Source of the DNA: Sphingomonas yantingensis
GTDB lineage: Bacteria; Pseudomonadota; Alphaproteobacteria; Sphingomonadales; Sphingomonadaceae
Assembly (NCBI RefSeq): GCF_014199325.1
Contig: NZ_JACIJJ010000002.1
Coordinates: 310,001-374,000 of the forward strand
DNA length: 64,000 nucleotides
Direction: 5' to 3'
The position numbers and the translations under genes are program-made. This document shows, piece by piece, positions 1 through 8,035 of this stretch. How positions within the stretch are numbered: the first letter of the stretch is position 1; every line of letters begins with the position of its first letter. Below the pieces are notes generated by a model, which searched no databases, was not told where the DNA came from, and worked only from the letters and a program-made list of their open reading frames with translations.

Positions 1-125
1 AGCACCGGCCCGTCGGCAACCGCGCCGCGCAGCACGACCGGGCGACACGGAGCGACGACCGCCGCCTCGAACGCGGCCCGATCGGCCAGCGTCCCCGCGT
101 CGATCGCGGCGACTCCCTCGCTCAT
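1..125 (-). CDS. Cupin-like (JmjC-type) domain protein, N-terminal fragment
   Basis: This is the first 41 codons of a minus-strand gene cut by the window edge. Translation from the ATG at 125 gives MSEGVAAIDAG..., ending in CRPVVLRGAVADGPV. The segment PVVLRG-x-VADxPV is typical of the N-terminus of cupin-like (JmjC/cupin_8) proteins. Its ATG overlaps the stop of the upstream SapC gene (ATGA), so the two are probably translationally coupled. In Sphingomonadales and Caulobacterales, cupin-like, SapC, TonB-dependent receptor and tryptophan-halogenase-like genes commonly occur together. The iron-binding residues lie beyond the edge, so activity cannot be judged. Confidence 0.7.
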   Translation of the reverse strand, partial: MSEGVAAIDAGTLADRAAFEAAVVAPCRPVVLRGAVADGPV

Positions 126-811
126 CCCGCCGTCAGTCGGGCGTTGCGGATGCGCGCGAGGCGGCCGAGCTGGCGCACCGATTGCGCCATAGTGAAGGCG
201 GCCTGAAGGTGCCCGGCGCGCAGCAGCGACAGCGCCGCGGCATCGTCCAGCTCGCCGATCGCATCGAGGCTGACGGTATAGAGCCCGGCCAGCGTCAGCC
301 GCTCGCCATCGTCGAACTTCAGGTCGACGTCGATGGGCTCGATAAGCTTGTGCGACAGGCAGGCGTCGATGAACGCGCGAGTCGCATCGAGCCCCACCTT
401 CAGCCGGCCGAGCGACTGCGCCATGCCGGCCAGCGCGGGGGAGGGGGCGCCGTCGCTGCCGAACATCGGCTCGCCGGCGGCGTCTGCGAAGCGCGGATCG
501 GCGGGGTCGATCGCCACCTGTTCGTCCACCACGTGAAAGCCGCGGCGCTTCCAGTCGAGCGGCTCGAACAGGCCGGCCAGGTCGTCGCGGGTGACGAGCG
601 GCGGCTCCTCCGGCTTCAGCCCCAGGATCGCGCCGGCATAAAATTCGCCGGTCGATTCGGCGCGAGTGACGAAGATCGGGGCCAGCGTCGCGGCGCTGGC
701 GAACTCGTCCAGCACGATCTGAACGAAGGGCGGCGGTGCCCCCTCGACCGGCCCCAGGTGCAGCCCGGCATGGTCGTTGGCATTGAGCAGTTCCAGACGC
801 TGCGCGGTCAT
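122..811 (-). CDS. SapC family protein
   Basis: A 229-residue protein matching the SapC family: the start MTAQRLELLN, a central VTRDDLAGLFEPLDWKRRGFH-like segment, and a C-terminal region with AGLYTVSLDAIGEL. The family was named from a Campylobacter S-layer locus, but in Sphingomonadales it is a soluble protein of unknown function found beside TonB-dependent receptors. A good ribosome site (GAGAGGGAT) precedes the ATG. It is divergent from the receptor at 995 and coupled by an ATGA overlap to the cupin-like gene downstream. The family assignment is firm. The biochemical role is unknown. Confidence 0.85.
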   Translation of the reverse strand: MTAQRLELLNANDHAGLHLGPVEGAPPPFVQIVLDEFASAATLAPIFVTRAESTGEFYAGAILGLKPEEPPLVTRDDLAGLFEPLDWKRRGFHVVDEQVAIDPADPRFADAAGEPMFGSDGAPSPALAGMAQSLGRLKVGLDATRAFIDACLSHKLIEPIDVDLKFDDGERLTLAGLYTVSLDAIGELDDAAALSLLRAGHLQAAFTMAQSVRQLGRLARIRNARLTAG

Positions 812-861
812 TCCAATCCCTCTCCCCCGCCGTCCTTCGGATCGGCGGCGATGATTTAGAC

Positions 862-879
862 CGACAATTGCGATTGTCG
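862..879. promoter_or_regulatory. Inverted repeat in the SapC/TonB-receptor divergent region
   Basis: CGACAAT-TGCG-ATTGTCG is a perfect 7-bp inverted repeat with a 4-bp centre, 51 bp before the SapC start and about 115 bp before the receptor start. It is placed as an operator for the divergent pair would be. A loose sigma-70-like pair (TTGTCG at 874, TATAGG at 895, 15-bp spacing) overlaps its right arm. The operator role is inferred from symmetry and position only. Confidence 0.35.
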
Positions 880-994
880 CCAGCCAAAAAAGCCTATAGG
901 ATCGCGTTGTCCGACCCTCATGTCGGGCCGTGGGTCCGATCCGGTGAACGAGCGGACGGCCCCGCTAGATAGATGCGCGACGGGAGAGGACAGC

Positions 995-3952
995 ATGAAG
1001 GGATTTGCCGAGTCGGCGTTTGTTACCGGTATCAGTGGCGGCGCGATGCGCCGCCTGCTCACCGGCGGCGCCAGCATCGCCGCGATCGCGTGCGCGACGC
1101 CGCTTTGGGCGCAGGATCAGCAGGTTGGCAGCGAGACGACGGCCCCCGCCCAGGGTGAGGCCGTGCCCGACGCGGACGCCAATGCCGAGGACATCATTGT
1201 TACCGGTATCCGCGGTTCGCTCCAGCGCAACCTCGACATCAAGCGGACGTCGCCAGGCGTCGTCGACGTGATCTCGGCCGAGGATATCGGCAAGTTCCCG
1301 GATTCGAACGTCGCCGCTTCGCTACAGCGTCTGCCGGGCGTGTCGATCAACCGTTCGGGCAATCGCGGCGAGCCTCAGGGCATCACCGTTCGCGGCTTCG
1401 GCGGCGATTTCAACGAAACGCTGATCGACGGCCGCCGCCTGTCGACCGCATCGGGCGGTCGCTCGGTCGACTTCACCACGGTCGGCGCGGACTTCGTCGG
1501 CCAGCTCGCGGTCTACAAGACGCCCGACGTCACCGTGTCGTCGAGCTCGATCGGCGCGACCGTCAACATCAGCTACCCCAAGCCGTTCGACAAGATGGGT
1601 GAGCGCATCGCGATCACCGCGGGCGGCTCGCTTCAGGACAAGGCGGGCACCTTCGTCCCCACCGTCGGCGCGCTGTTCAGCAAGACGTTCGCCAACGACA
1701 CGATCGGCATCCTCGGCAGCGCGATCTACACCCGCCGCGATACCGAGACGAACCGCGTGTTCGTGTCGGGTTGGCAGGGCGGCTTCTACGCGCCGTGCCA
1801 GTTGGCCGGATCGACCGCCGCGGTGTGTCAGCCGACCGCCGACCAGAACTCGGCCGCATGGGCGACCCCGACCAACCGCCGCAACATCACCGGCTGGTAT
1901 CAGCAGCAATACGGCGCCGACCAGCGCTACACGAAGGACGAGCGGCTCGACGGGCGTCTCGCGCTCCAGTGGCAGCCGTCGGATGCGGTGCTGCTGACGA
2001 TCGACGACAACTATTCGCGGCAGACGGTCAACACGAACATCGCCGGGTTCGGCATGTGGTTCAACCAGGACCAGCTGCGCAACGTCACGCTCGACGAGAA
2101 CGGCACGACGGTCGACTTCCGTCAGGCGGGGACGCCGACCGACTTCACCGGCGCGATCGACAGCTCGCTGCTCGAGACCAACCAGGTCGGCGCCAACCTG
2201 AAGCTTCAGGCGACGCCCAGCCTGCGCTTCGAATTCGACGCCAGCTACTCGCTGTCGAAGCTCAACCCCGATGGCCGGATCAGCAGCGACAATGCCGATG
2301 TGGGCTATGGTGGCCTGCTCGGCACGACGCTGGGCGTCGCGGTGACGGGGGACAGCAAGAACAGCTTCCCGGTGCTCAACACCTTCGGCCCCAGCGGCAA
2401 TACCGCGCGCTGGACCGACACGTCGGTGATCGGGAGCCACGTCACCGTCCGCACGGCGCAGCAGAACCGCGACGAGGTGGTACAGTTCCGCGCCAACGTC
2501 GTCTGGGATCGCGACCAGTTTAGCCTGAAGGCAGGCGGCATGTACCTCGAGGATCAGTACAGCCTCGCCGGTCGCAACACGTTCGTGAACAACTATTGGC
2601 AGGCTTATGCCGGCTACGGCGCGCCTTCGGGTCAGGGCGGCGGTGTGCTGATCCCGGCCAATCTGCTGGCGAACCGCATCCCCACGGGCAACTGGATCCC
2701 CGGTTTCGAAGGCTCGCTGCCGCCCGAGCTGATCGCGATCAACCCGTTCCTCTACCAGAAGTATCTGGAAGGGCTCGGCAATCCGCAGACGCAGAATATT
2801 CCGGGCTTCAACAACGGCTGCTGCACGCCGCCGTTCACGGGAACGTTCGACCTTGCACTCGACCCGGGCCGGCAGAACATCCAGGAAAAGACCTATGCGG
2901 CCTATATCCGCGGCGATCTGAAGGGCGATCTGGGTGGGATGGCGTTCCGCCTGAATGCGGGTCTGCGCTATGAAAAGACCGACATTGCCTCGTCGGGCTT
3001 CGGTCGCTTGCCGACTTCGATCGTCACCAGCACGACCGATCCGACGCTGCTGACGGTGATCTTCACGCCGGAACAGTCGGTGACGACCAACAGCAGCTAC
3101 GACTATTTCCTGCCGAGCCTCGATGCGAAGCTGGAACTGACCGACACGCTGCACATCCGCGGCGACGTGTCGCGGACGCTGACGCGGCCCTCGCTCAACG
3201 TGCTGACCCCGGTGCTCAACATCGGTGTCGGCCAGCGCCGCGGCGCGCTGACCGCGACGGGCGGCAACCCGGCGCTCCAGCCGTTCCTGTCGTGGAACTA
3301 CGATGCCGCGGTCGAATGGTATTACGCCCGCAACTCGTACTTCGCGGTCAACGGCTTCATCAAGGACGTGTCGAACTTCAACGTCGCCGGCGCGCAGCAG
3401 CAGACGATCAACGGCGTGATCGACCCGACCACCGGCAACCCGGCGGTGTTCGTCGTGTCGCAGCGCGTCAACGGACCGAGCGCGACGGTGCGCGGCGTCG
3501 AAATCGCGTGGCAGCAGGTGTTCGGCGATTCGGGCTTCGGCTTCAACGCCAACGCGACCTTCGTCGACACGAACAAGCCGTATGACGAGACCGACCTATC
3601 GACGACCGGTTTCGCCGTGACGGGCCTTGCCAACTCGGCCAACTTCGTCGGCTTCTACGACAAGAACGGGTTCCAGATCCGCGCCGCGGTCAACTGGCGC
3701 GACAAGTATCTGTCGCAGTTCGGCCAGGCGCAAAACAACTCGGCCTTCGGCGCGGAGCCCACCTTCGTCAACGAGGCGATCCAGGTCGACCTGTCGTCGA
3801 GCTGGGATATCACGAAGAACTACAGCGTGTTCGTCGAGGCGCTGAACGTGTTCGACGAGGTGCAGAGCACGCACGGCCGGTTCTCGAACCAGCTCCTCGA
3901 CGTGTTCGCCTATGGCCGCCGCTTCACCGGGGGCGTCCGCTTCCGCTTCTGA
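995..3952 (+). CDS. TonB-dependent outer-membrane receptor
   Basis: A 985-residue TonB-dependent receptor for energised import of a substrate across the outer membrane. The chosen ATG (995) has GGGAGAGGA just upstream; a longer in-frame start at 920 lacks one. The N-terminus is a signal peptide with probable cleavage after ATPLWA. A short acidic linker follows, then DIIVTGIRGSL and the plug domain (roughly residues 65-190, with PGVSINRSG, ITVRGFGG and LIDGRR). The 22-strand barrel ends in the canonical terminal aromatic (FRF). No carboxypeptidase-regulatory extension is present. Its partners (SapC, cupin-like, halogenase-like, then GH95 and an esterase) point to a glycan ligand, but the substrate cannot be read from the receptor. 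Confidence 0.93.
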   Translation: MKGFAESAFVTGISGGAMRRLLTGGASIAAIACATPLWAQDQQVGSETTAPAQGEAVPDADANAEDIIVTGIRGSLQRNLDIKRTSPGVVDVISAEDIGKFPDSNVAASLQRLPGVSINRSGNRGEPQGITVRGFGGDFNETLIDGRRLSTASGGRSVDFTTVGADFVGQLAVYKTPDVTVSSSSIGATVNISYPKPFDKMGERIAITAGGSLQDKAGTFVPTVGALFSKTFANDTIGILGSAIYTRRDTETNRVFVSGWQGGFYAPCQLAGSTAAVCQPTADQNSAAWATPTNRRNITGWYQQQYGADQRYTKDERLDGRLALQWQPSDAVLLTIDDNYSRQTVNTNIAGFGMWFNQDQLRNVTLDENGTTVDFRQAGTPTDFTGAIDSSLLETNQVGANLKLQATPSLRFEFDASYSLSKLNPDGRISSDNADVGYGGLLGTTLGVAVTGDSKNSFPVLNTFGPSGNTARWTDTSVIGSHVTVRTAQQNRDEVVQFRANVVWDRDQFSLKAGGMYLEDQYSLAGRNTFVNNYWQAYAGYGAPSGQGGGVLIPANLLANRIPTGNWIPGFEGSLPPELIAINPFLYQKYLEGLGNPQTQNIPGFNNGCCTPPFTGTFDLALDPGRQNIQEKTYAAYIRGDLKGDLGGMAFRLNAGLRYEKTDIASSGFGRLPTSIVTSTTDPTLLTVIFTPEQSVTTNSSYDYFLPSLDAKLELTDTLHIRGDVSRTLTRPSLNVLTPVLNIGVGQRRGALTATGGNPALQPFLSWNYDAAVEWYYARNSYFAVNGFIKDVSNFNVAGAQQQTINGVIDPTTGNPAVFVVSQRVNGPSATVRGVEIAWQQVFGDSGFGFNANATFVDTNKPYDETDLSTTGFAVTGLANSANFVGFYDKNGFQIRAAVNWRDKYLSQFGQAQNNSAFGAEPTFVNEAIQVDLSSSWDITKNYSVFVEALNVFDEVQSTHGRFSNQLLDVFAYGRRFTGGVRFRF

Positions 3953-3961
3953 TCCCCTACT

Positions 3962-3999
3962 GGGGCCGGGCATCACGGCTTGCCCGGCCCCATCTTTTT
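3962..3999 (+). terminator. Rho-independent terminator or attenuator after the TonB receptor
   Basis: GGGGCCGGGCA (3962-3972) pairs perfectly with TGCCCGGCCCC (3981-3991) over an 8-nt loop and is followed by ATCTTTTT. This is a strong intrinsic terminator 10 bp after the receptor stop and 15 bp before the halogenase-like ATG. It would reduce downstream expression relative to the receptor. Confidence 0.85.
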
Positions 4000-4013
4000 C
4001 CAGAGAATGGGTC

Positions 4014-5561
4014 ATGGCCGGACCGATCCGAAACATCGTCATCGTCGGCGGCGGCACTGCCGGATGGCTGACCGCGGGCGTGATCGCCGCGCGGCACCGG
4101 CCACGCATCGAAGCGGGGACGTTCAGCGTGACGCTGGTCGAATCGCCCAACGTGCCGATCATCGGCGTGGGCGAGGGGACGTGGCCGACGCTGCGCTCGA
4201 CGCTCGCCAAGATGGGCGTGAGCGAAACCGACTTCTTCCGCGAATGCGACGCCGCCTTCAAGCAGGGCGCGAAGTTCCAGCGGTGGACGACGGGTGCGGA
4301 GGGCGACGCCTATTACCACCCGCTGATGCTGCCGACCAATTTCCAGCATCTCAATCTCGTGCCGCACTGGCTGGCGGCGAATGACGACGAGAGTTTCTGC
4401 GACGCGGTCTGTCCGCAGGGGCGAATCTGCGACGACGGCCTCGCGCCCAAGACGATTACGACGCGCGAATGGGATGCGGTCGCCAATTACGCCTATCACC
4501 TCGATGCGGGGAAGTTCGCCGATTTCCTGACGCGGCACTGCACCGGCAAGCTGGGCGTGCGCCATGTGCTCGCCGACGTGCAACAGGTGGTTCAGGCCGA
4601 GGATGGCGACGTCACGCACCTCGTCACCGAACAGGCGGGGACGATCGAGGGCAATCTGTTCGTCGATTGCACCGGGTTCAAGGCGCTGTTGATCGGAGAG
4701 GCGATGGGCGTGCCGTTCCGGCCGCTGAAGGACGTGTTGTTCTGCGACACCGCGATGGCGGTGCAGGTGCCGCACGAGACGCCCGATGCGCCGATCGCCT
4801 CGCATACCGTCTCCACCGCGCAGTCAGCGGGCTGGATCTGGGATATCGGCCTGCCGACGCGGCGCGGCACCGGCCATGTCTATTCGAGCGCGCATGTCGA
4901 CGACGAGACGGCGGAGCGGGAGCTTCGCGCCTATCTCGGGTCCGCTGCCGACGGGCTGTCGGTGCGCAAAATCCCGATCCGCGCGGGGCACCGCGAGGTG
5001 TTCTGGAAGCGCAACGTCGTCGCCGTCGGGCTGGCGGCGGGATTTCTCGAACCGCTCGAGGCATCGGCGATCGTGCTGATCGAATTGTCGGCCAAGCTGA
5101 TCGCGGAACAGATGCCCGCGCGGCGCGAGGTGATGGACACGATCGCCCGCCGCTTCAACGAGACGACGAGCTATCGCTGGGGCCGGATCGTCGATTTCCT
5201 CAAGCTGCATTACGTGCTGACCAAGCGGACCGACACCGACTTCTGGCGCGACAATGTGCGCAGCGAGAGTATTCCCGACCGGTTGGCGCACCTGCTCGAG
5301 CTGTGGCGCTGGCAGTCGCCCTGGTTCAACGACGAGTTCGACCGGGTGGACGAGGTGTTTCCCGCGGCGAGCTATCAATACGTCCTGTACGGCATGGGTT
5401 TCCGGACCGAGGTCGAGCCGGTGACGCTGGGCACCGACGCGCGGCTGGCCGAACGCGCGCGGCGCGAGAATCGCGTGCAGACCGAAAGGCTGCGCGCCGG
5501 CCTACCGCGGCATCGCGACCTGATCGACCGGATCAAGGCGCAGGGGCTGAGCGCGATATGA
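4014..5561 (+). CDS. Flavin-dependent tryptophan halogenase family protein
   Basis: A 515-residue protein of the tryptophan-halogenase family (FAD-dependent; known members chlorinate or brominate tryptophan or other aromatics). The N-terminal FAD motif GGGTAGW is at residues 12-18. The catalytic lysine equivalent to PrnA K79 is present (K83 in AAFKQGAKF). The family WxWxI motif is WIWDI (274-278), and the conserved FLEPLE segment is at 344-349. All hallmarks needed for halogenation therefore remain. The ATG at 4014 is chosen because an upstream in-frame start would run through the terminator and into the receptor gene. Members next to TonB receptors in Sphingomonadales have no settled substrate; an indole or other aromatic is possible. 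It is co-directional with the receptor but separated from it by a terminator. Confidence 0.85.
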   Translation: MAGPIRNIVIVGGGTAGWLTAGVIAARHRPRIEAGTFSVTLVESPNVPIIGVGEGTWPTLRSTLAKMGVSETDFFRECDAAFKQGAKFQRWTTGAEGDAYYHPLMLPTNFQHLNLVPHWLAANDDESFCDAVCPQGRICDDGLAPKTITTREWDAVANYAYHLDAGKFADFLTRHCTGKLGVRHVLADVQQVVQAEDGDVTHLVTEQAGTIEGNLFVDCTGFKALLIGEAMGVPFRPLKDVLFCDTAMAVQVPHETPDAPIASHTVSTAQSAGWIWDIGLPTRRGTGHVYSSAHVDDETAERELRAYLGSAADGLSVRKIPIRAGHREVFWKRNVVAVGLAAGFLEPLEASAIVLIELSAKLIAEQMPARREVMDTIARRFNETTSYRWGRIVDFLKLHYVLTKRTDTDFWRDNVRSESIPDRLAHLLELWRWQSPWFNDEFDRVDEVFPAASYQYVLYGMGFRTEVEPVTLGTDARLAERARRENRVQTERLRAGLPRHRDLIDRIKAQGLSAI

Positions 5562-5575
5562 TCTAATAGCGCCGT

Positions 5576-5595
5576 ACCCCGGCCTTCGCCGGGGT
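5576..5595. terminator. Hairpin between convergent halogenase and GH95 genes
   Basis: ACCCCGGC-CTTC-GCCGGGGT forms a perfect 8-bp stem with a 4-nt loop, 15 bp after each convergent stop codon. There is no T-run, so it may act as a bidirectional 3' stabiliser rather than a terminator. The same stem with a different loop (CGTC) recurs at 20680-20699. Confidence 0.5.
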
Positions 5596-5609
5596 GCGGC
5601 GCGGCGGCC

Positions 5610-7955
5610 TTAAGCGAAATCCCGCGCCGTCAGTCGCACCGCACGCCCCGGCGTCAGGCGCACCGTCTTCGCCTTGTCGCCCAACATCACCCGCCGCTCG
5701 CCCGCGATTTCGCTGCGCAGCAAGGCGCTCGCTAGCCGGCCGCCGCGCCAGGTGAGGTCGAGTATCCCGCGGCCCTTCAGCCGCACGCCGCTGACCGAAC
5801 CCTGCGGCCACGCACTCGGCAATGCGGGGAGCAGGAACAGCGTGTCGCCGCGATCCTGCACCAGCATTTCGAGCATCCCCGACGCGCCGCCGAAATTGCC
5901 GTCGATCTGGAACGGCGGGTGCGCGTCGAACATATTCGGGTATGTCCGGTCCGGCCCTAGCAGGAAGCGCAGGATGCGATGCGCATGGTCGCCGTCGCGC
6001 AGCCGCGCCCACAGGTTGATGCGCCACGCCGTCGCCCACCCCGTCGCCTCGTCCCCGCGCAGTTCGAGCGTCCGCTTGGCCGCCGCGGCGAGGGCGGGCG
6101 TGGTGTCGGGCGCGATCTGGTGGCTGGGATAGAGCGCGTAGAGGTGCGAGTGATGGCGGTGCTTGGGCTCGGGCACCTCCATGTCCCAATCTTCCGCCCA
6201 TTCCTGCAACTGCCCGGCCTTGCCCACCTTGTCGGGCGAGAGGCGCGCGCGTGCCGCCGCCATCGCCCGGGTGCTCTCGTCCTCGCGGCCGAGGATGCGC
6301 GCGGCCTCGCCGACATGGTCGAACAGGTCGCGCAGCAGTTGGTTGTCCATCGCCGGCCCGGCGCAGACCGCGGCGCCAAACGGGTGCTGGTTCTCCGGGC
6401 TCATCGACGGATTGGTCACGAGGTGCCCCAACTTCGGATCGCGCTGGAGCGTGTCGAGGAAGAACAGCGCCGCGCCGTGGATGACCGGATAAACGCGCGC
6501 CAGATACGCACGGTCCTGCCCATATTCCCAGCGATACCAGAGGTGCATCGACAGCCACGCGCCGCCGGTCGGCCACAGCCCCCATTGCGGCCCGTCGATC
6601 GGCGCCGACGCCCGCCAGATGTCGGTATTGTGGTGACAGACCCATCCGCGCGCGCCGTACATCTCGCGCGCCGTCCGAGCGCCCGTCACGGCGAGTTCCT
6701 CGACCATCCGGATCAGGGGTTCGGTTAGTTCGGGCAGGCCCGTGGGCTCGGCCGGCCAGTAGTTCATCTCGGTATTGATGTTGACGGTGTATTTGCTCTC
6801 CCACGGCGGGGTGGGCAGGTCGTTCCAGATGCCCTGAAGGTTCGCAGGCTGCGTCCCCGGCCGCGATGAGCCGATCAGCAGGTAGCGGGCGTAATCGAAA
6901 TAGAGCGCGGCGAGCGCCGGGTCGTCCCCCGTCCGCATCGCCTCAATCCGCTTGTCGGTGGGCAGGGCGGGGCCATCGCCGAGGTCGAGGCGCACGCGGT
7001 CGAACAGCCGGCGATGCTCGGTGGTCGAGGCACGCTCGATCGCGGCGAAGGGCTTGGCGGCGGCGCTCGCAATCTGGGCCTTGGTGAGCGCGGTGGGATC
7101 GGCCGTGAGGTCGTCGAAGCGGCGGAAATTGGTGGCGATCGCGATCAGCAGCGTGACCGCATTCGCGCCCGACAGCATCAGCGCGTCGCCCGCCGCCTCG
7201 ACCCGTCCGCCCTCGTTCAGGACATGCAGCCGCGCCTCGAACCGGATCGCGCCCGGCCTCCCGTCATGCGGGTCGCCGGTGCCCGACAGGACTAGCGTGT
7301 CGCGCCCCTCCGCCGCGACCCTCCACGTCTTGAGCGGGCAGGTGAAGCCCAGCCGCGCGGCGATCGCGCCGGGCAGGTCGGCCTCGATCCGCACCGCGAT
7401 CACCTGATCGATCGGAGAGGCGAGCACGCGGCGGCGATAGGTCACGCCGCCCGCGGTCCAGCGCGTCTCCGCCACCGCTGTGCCGAGGTCGAGGCTGCGG
7501 CGATAGCCGGTCACCTGCGTGTCGGCGCCGGCCATGTCGATCATCAGGCTGCCCGCGGTCTGATAGGGCGGCTGCTTGAGCGGGATCGCCATCACGTCGG
7601 CGGAGGCAAGCTTTTCCGCCTCGGCGTACTTGCCCGCGAAGATGAGTTCGCGGACCTTTGGCAGCGCCCCTTTCGCGCGCGGATTGACCGGGTCCTGTGC
7701 CGCGCCGGCCCAGATGGTGTCCTCGTTCAGTTGCAGCCGCTCGCTCGCGGTCCCGCCGAACACCATCGCGCCGAGCCGGCCGTTGCCGACTGGCAGCGCC
7801 TCGGTCCATTTCGTCGCCGGGGCGGTGTACCAGAGCTCGCGCGGGTTCGGTTTTGCCGGCCGCTGCGCCGCCGCCGGCAGCGCGAGCGCCGTCGTGGCGG
7901 TCGCGGTCAGCCCGAGCGCGCCGCGCCGGGTAAAGCCTTGCGCGTCCTTCGCCAT
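5610..7955 (-). CDS. GH95 alpha-L-fucosidase-type glycoside hydrolase
   Basis: A 781-residue glycoside hydrolase family 95 enzyme; characterised members remove alpha-1,2-linked L-fucose or L-galactose with inversion. A Tat signal (FTRRGALGLTA, cleavage near PAAAQ) implies folded export to the periplasm. The N-terminal beta domain starts at LWYTAPATKW-TEALPVGNGRLG. The catalytic set corresponds to the Bifidobacterium AfcA residues: N392 and N394 in VNINTEMNYW, E521 in MSPENQ and D685 in QIDGNFGG. The length is normal for the family. The RBS GAGAGGACG precedes the ATG. It is divergent from an acetylesterase-type gene, a pairing that suits removal of fucosyl and acetyl decorations, as in xyloglucan or pectin side chains. 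Confidence 0.92.
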   Translation of the reverse strand: MAKDAQGFTRRGALGLTATATTALALPAAAQRPAKPNPRELWYTAPATKWTEALPVGNGRLGAMVFGGTASERLQLNEDTIWAGAAQDPVNPRAKGALPKVRELIFAGKYAEAEKLASADVMAIPLKQPPYQTAGSLMIDMAGADTQVTGYRRSLDLGTAVAETRWTAGGVTYRRRVLASPIDQVIAVRIEADLPGAIAARLGFTCPLKTWRVAAEGRDTLVLSGTGDPHDGRPGAIRFEARLHVLNEGGRVEAAGDALMLSGANAVTLLIAIATNFRRFDDLTADPTALTKAQIASAAAKPFAAIERASTTEHRRLFDRVRLDLGDGPALPTDKRIEAMRTGDDPALAALYFDYARYLLIGSSRPGTQPANLQGIWNDLPTPPWESKYTVNINTEMNYWPAEPTGLPELTEPLIRMVEELAVTGARTAREMYGARGWVCHHNTDIWRASAPIDGPQWGLWPTGGAWLSMHLWYRWEYGQDRAYLARVYPVIHGAALFFLDTLQRDPKLGHLVTNPSMSPENQHPFGAAVCAGPAMDNQLLRDLFDHVGEAARILGREDESTRAMAAARARLSPDKVGKAGQLQEWAEDWDMEVPEPKHRHHSHLYALYPSHQIAPDTTPALAAAAKRTLELRGDEATGWATAWRINLWARLRDGDHAHRILRFLLGPDRTYPNMFDAHPPFQIDGNFGGASGMLEMLVQDRGDTLFLLPALPSAWPQGSVSGVRLKGRGILDLTWRGGRLASALLRSEIAGERRVMLGDKAKTVRLTPGRAVRLTARDFA

Positions 7956-7995
7956 TTTCGTCCTCTCCCCGGCGCTTGTTGGCGCCCTGGGGCCA

Positions 7996-8009
7996 TGATA
8001 GCGATATCA
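7996..8009. promoter_or_regulatory. cre-like LacI-family operator in the GH95/esterase divergent region
   Basis: TGATAGCGATATCA matches every fixed position of the LacI/GalR-family consensus TGWNANCGNTNWCA and is nearly palindromic. It lies in the 80-bp region between the two divergent starts, 41 bp from the GH95 ATG and 27 bp from the esterase ATG, so one bound repressor could control both. The regulator is probably a LacI-type protein, perhaps the one at 15106. That link is inferred. Confidence 0.6.
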
Positions 8010-8035
8010 GAACTTAAAAGAAGAGAGGGTGAGGG

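Noticed and set aside
874..900. Sigma-70-like promoter TTGTCG-15-TATAGG
   Set aside because: The spacing is short and the match is loose; it is kept only as a remark with the inverted repeat.
1322..3154. 610-codon minus-strand frame inside the first TonB receptor
   Set aside because: It is a shadow of the receptor gene, whose plug and barrel are unmistakable.
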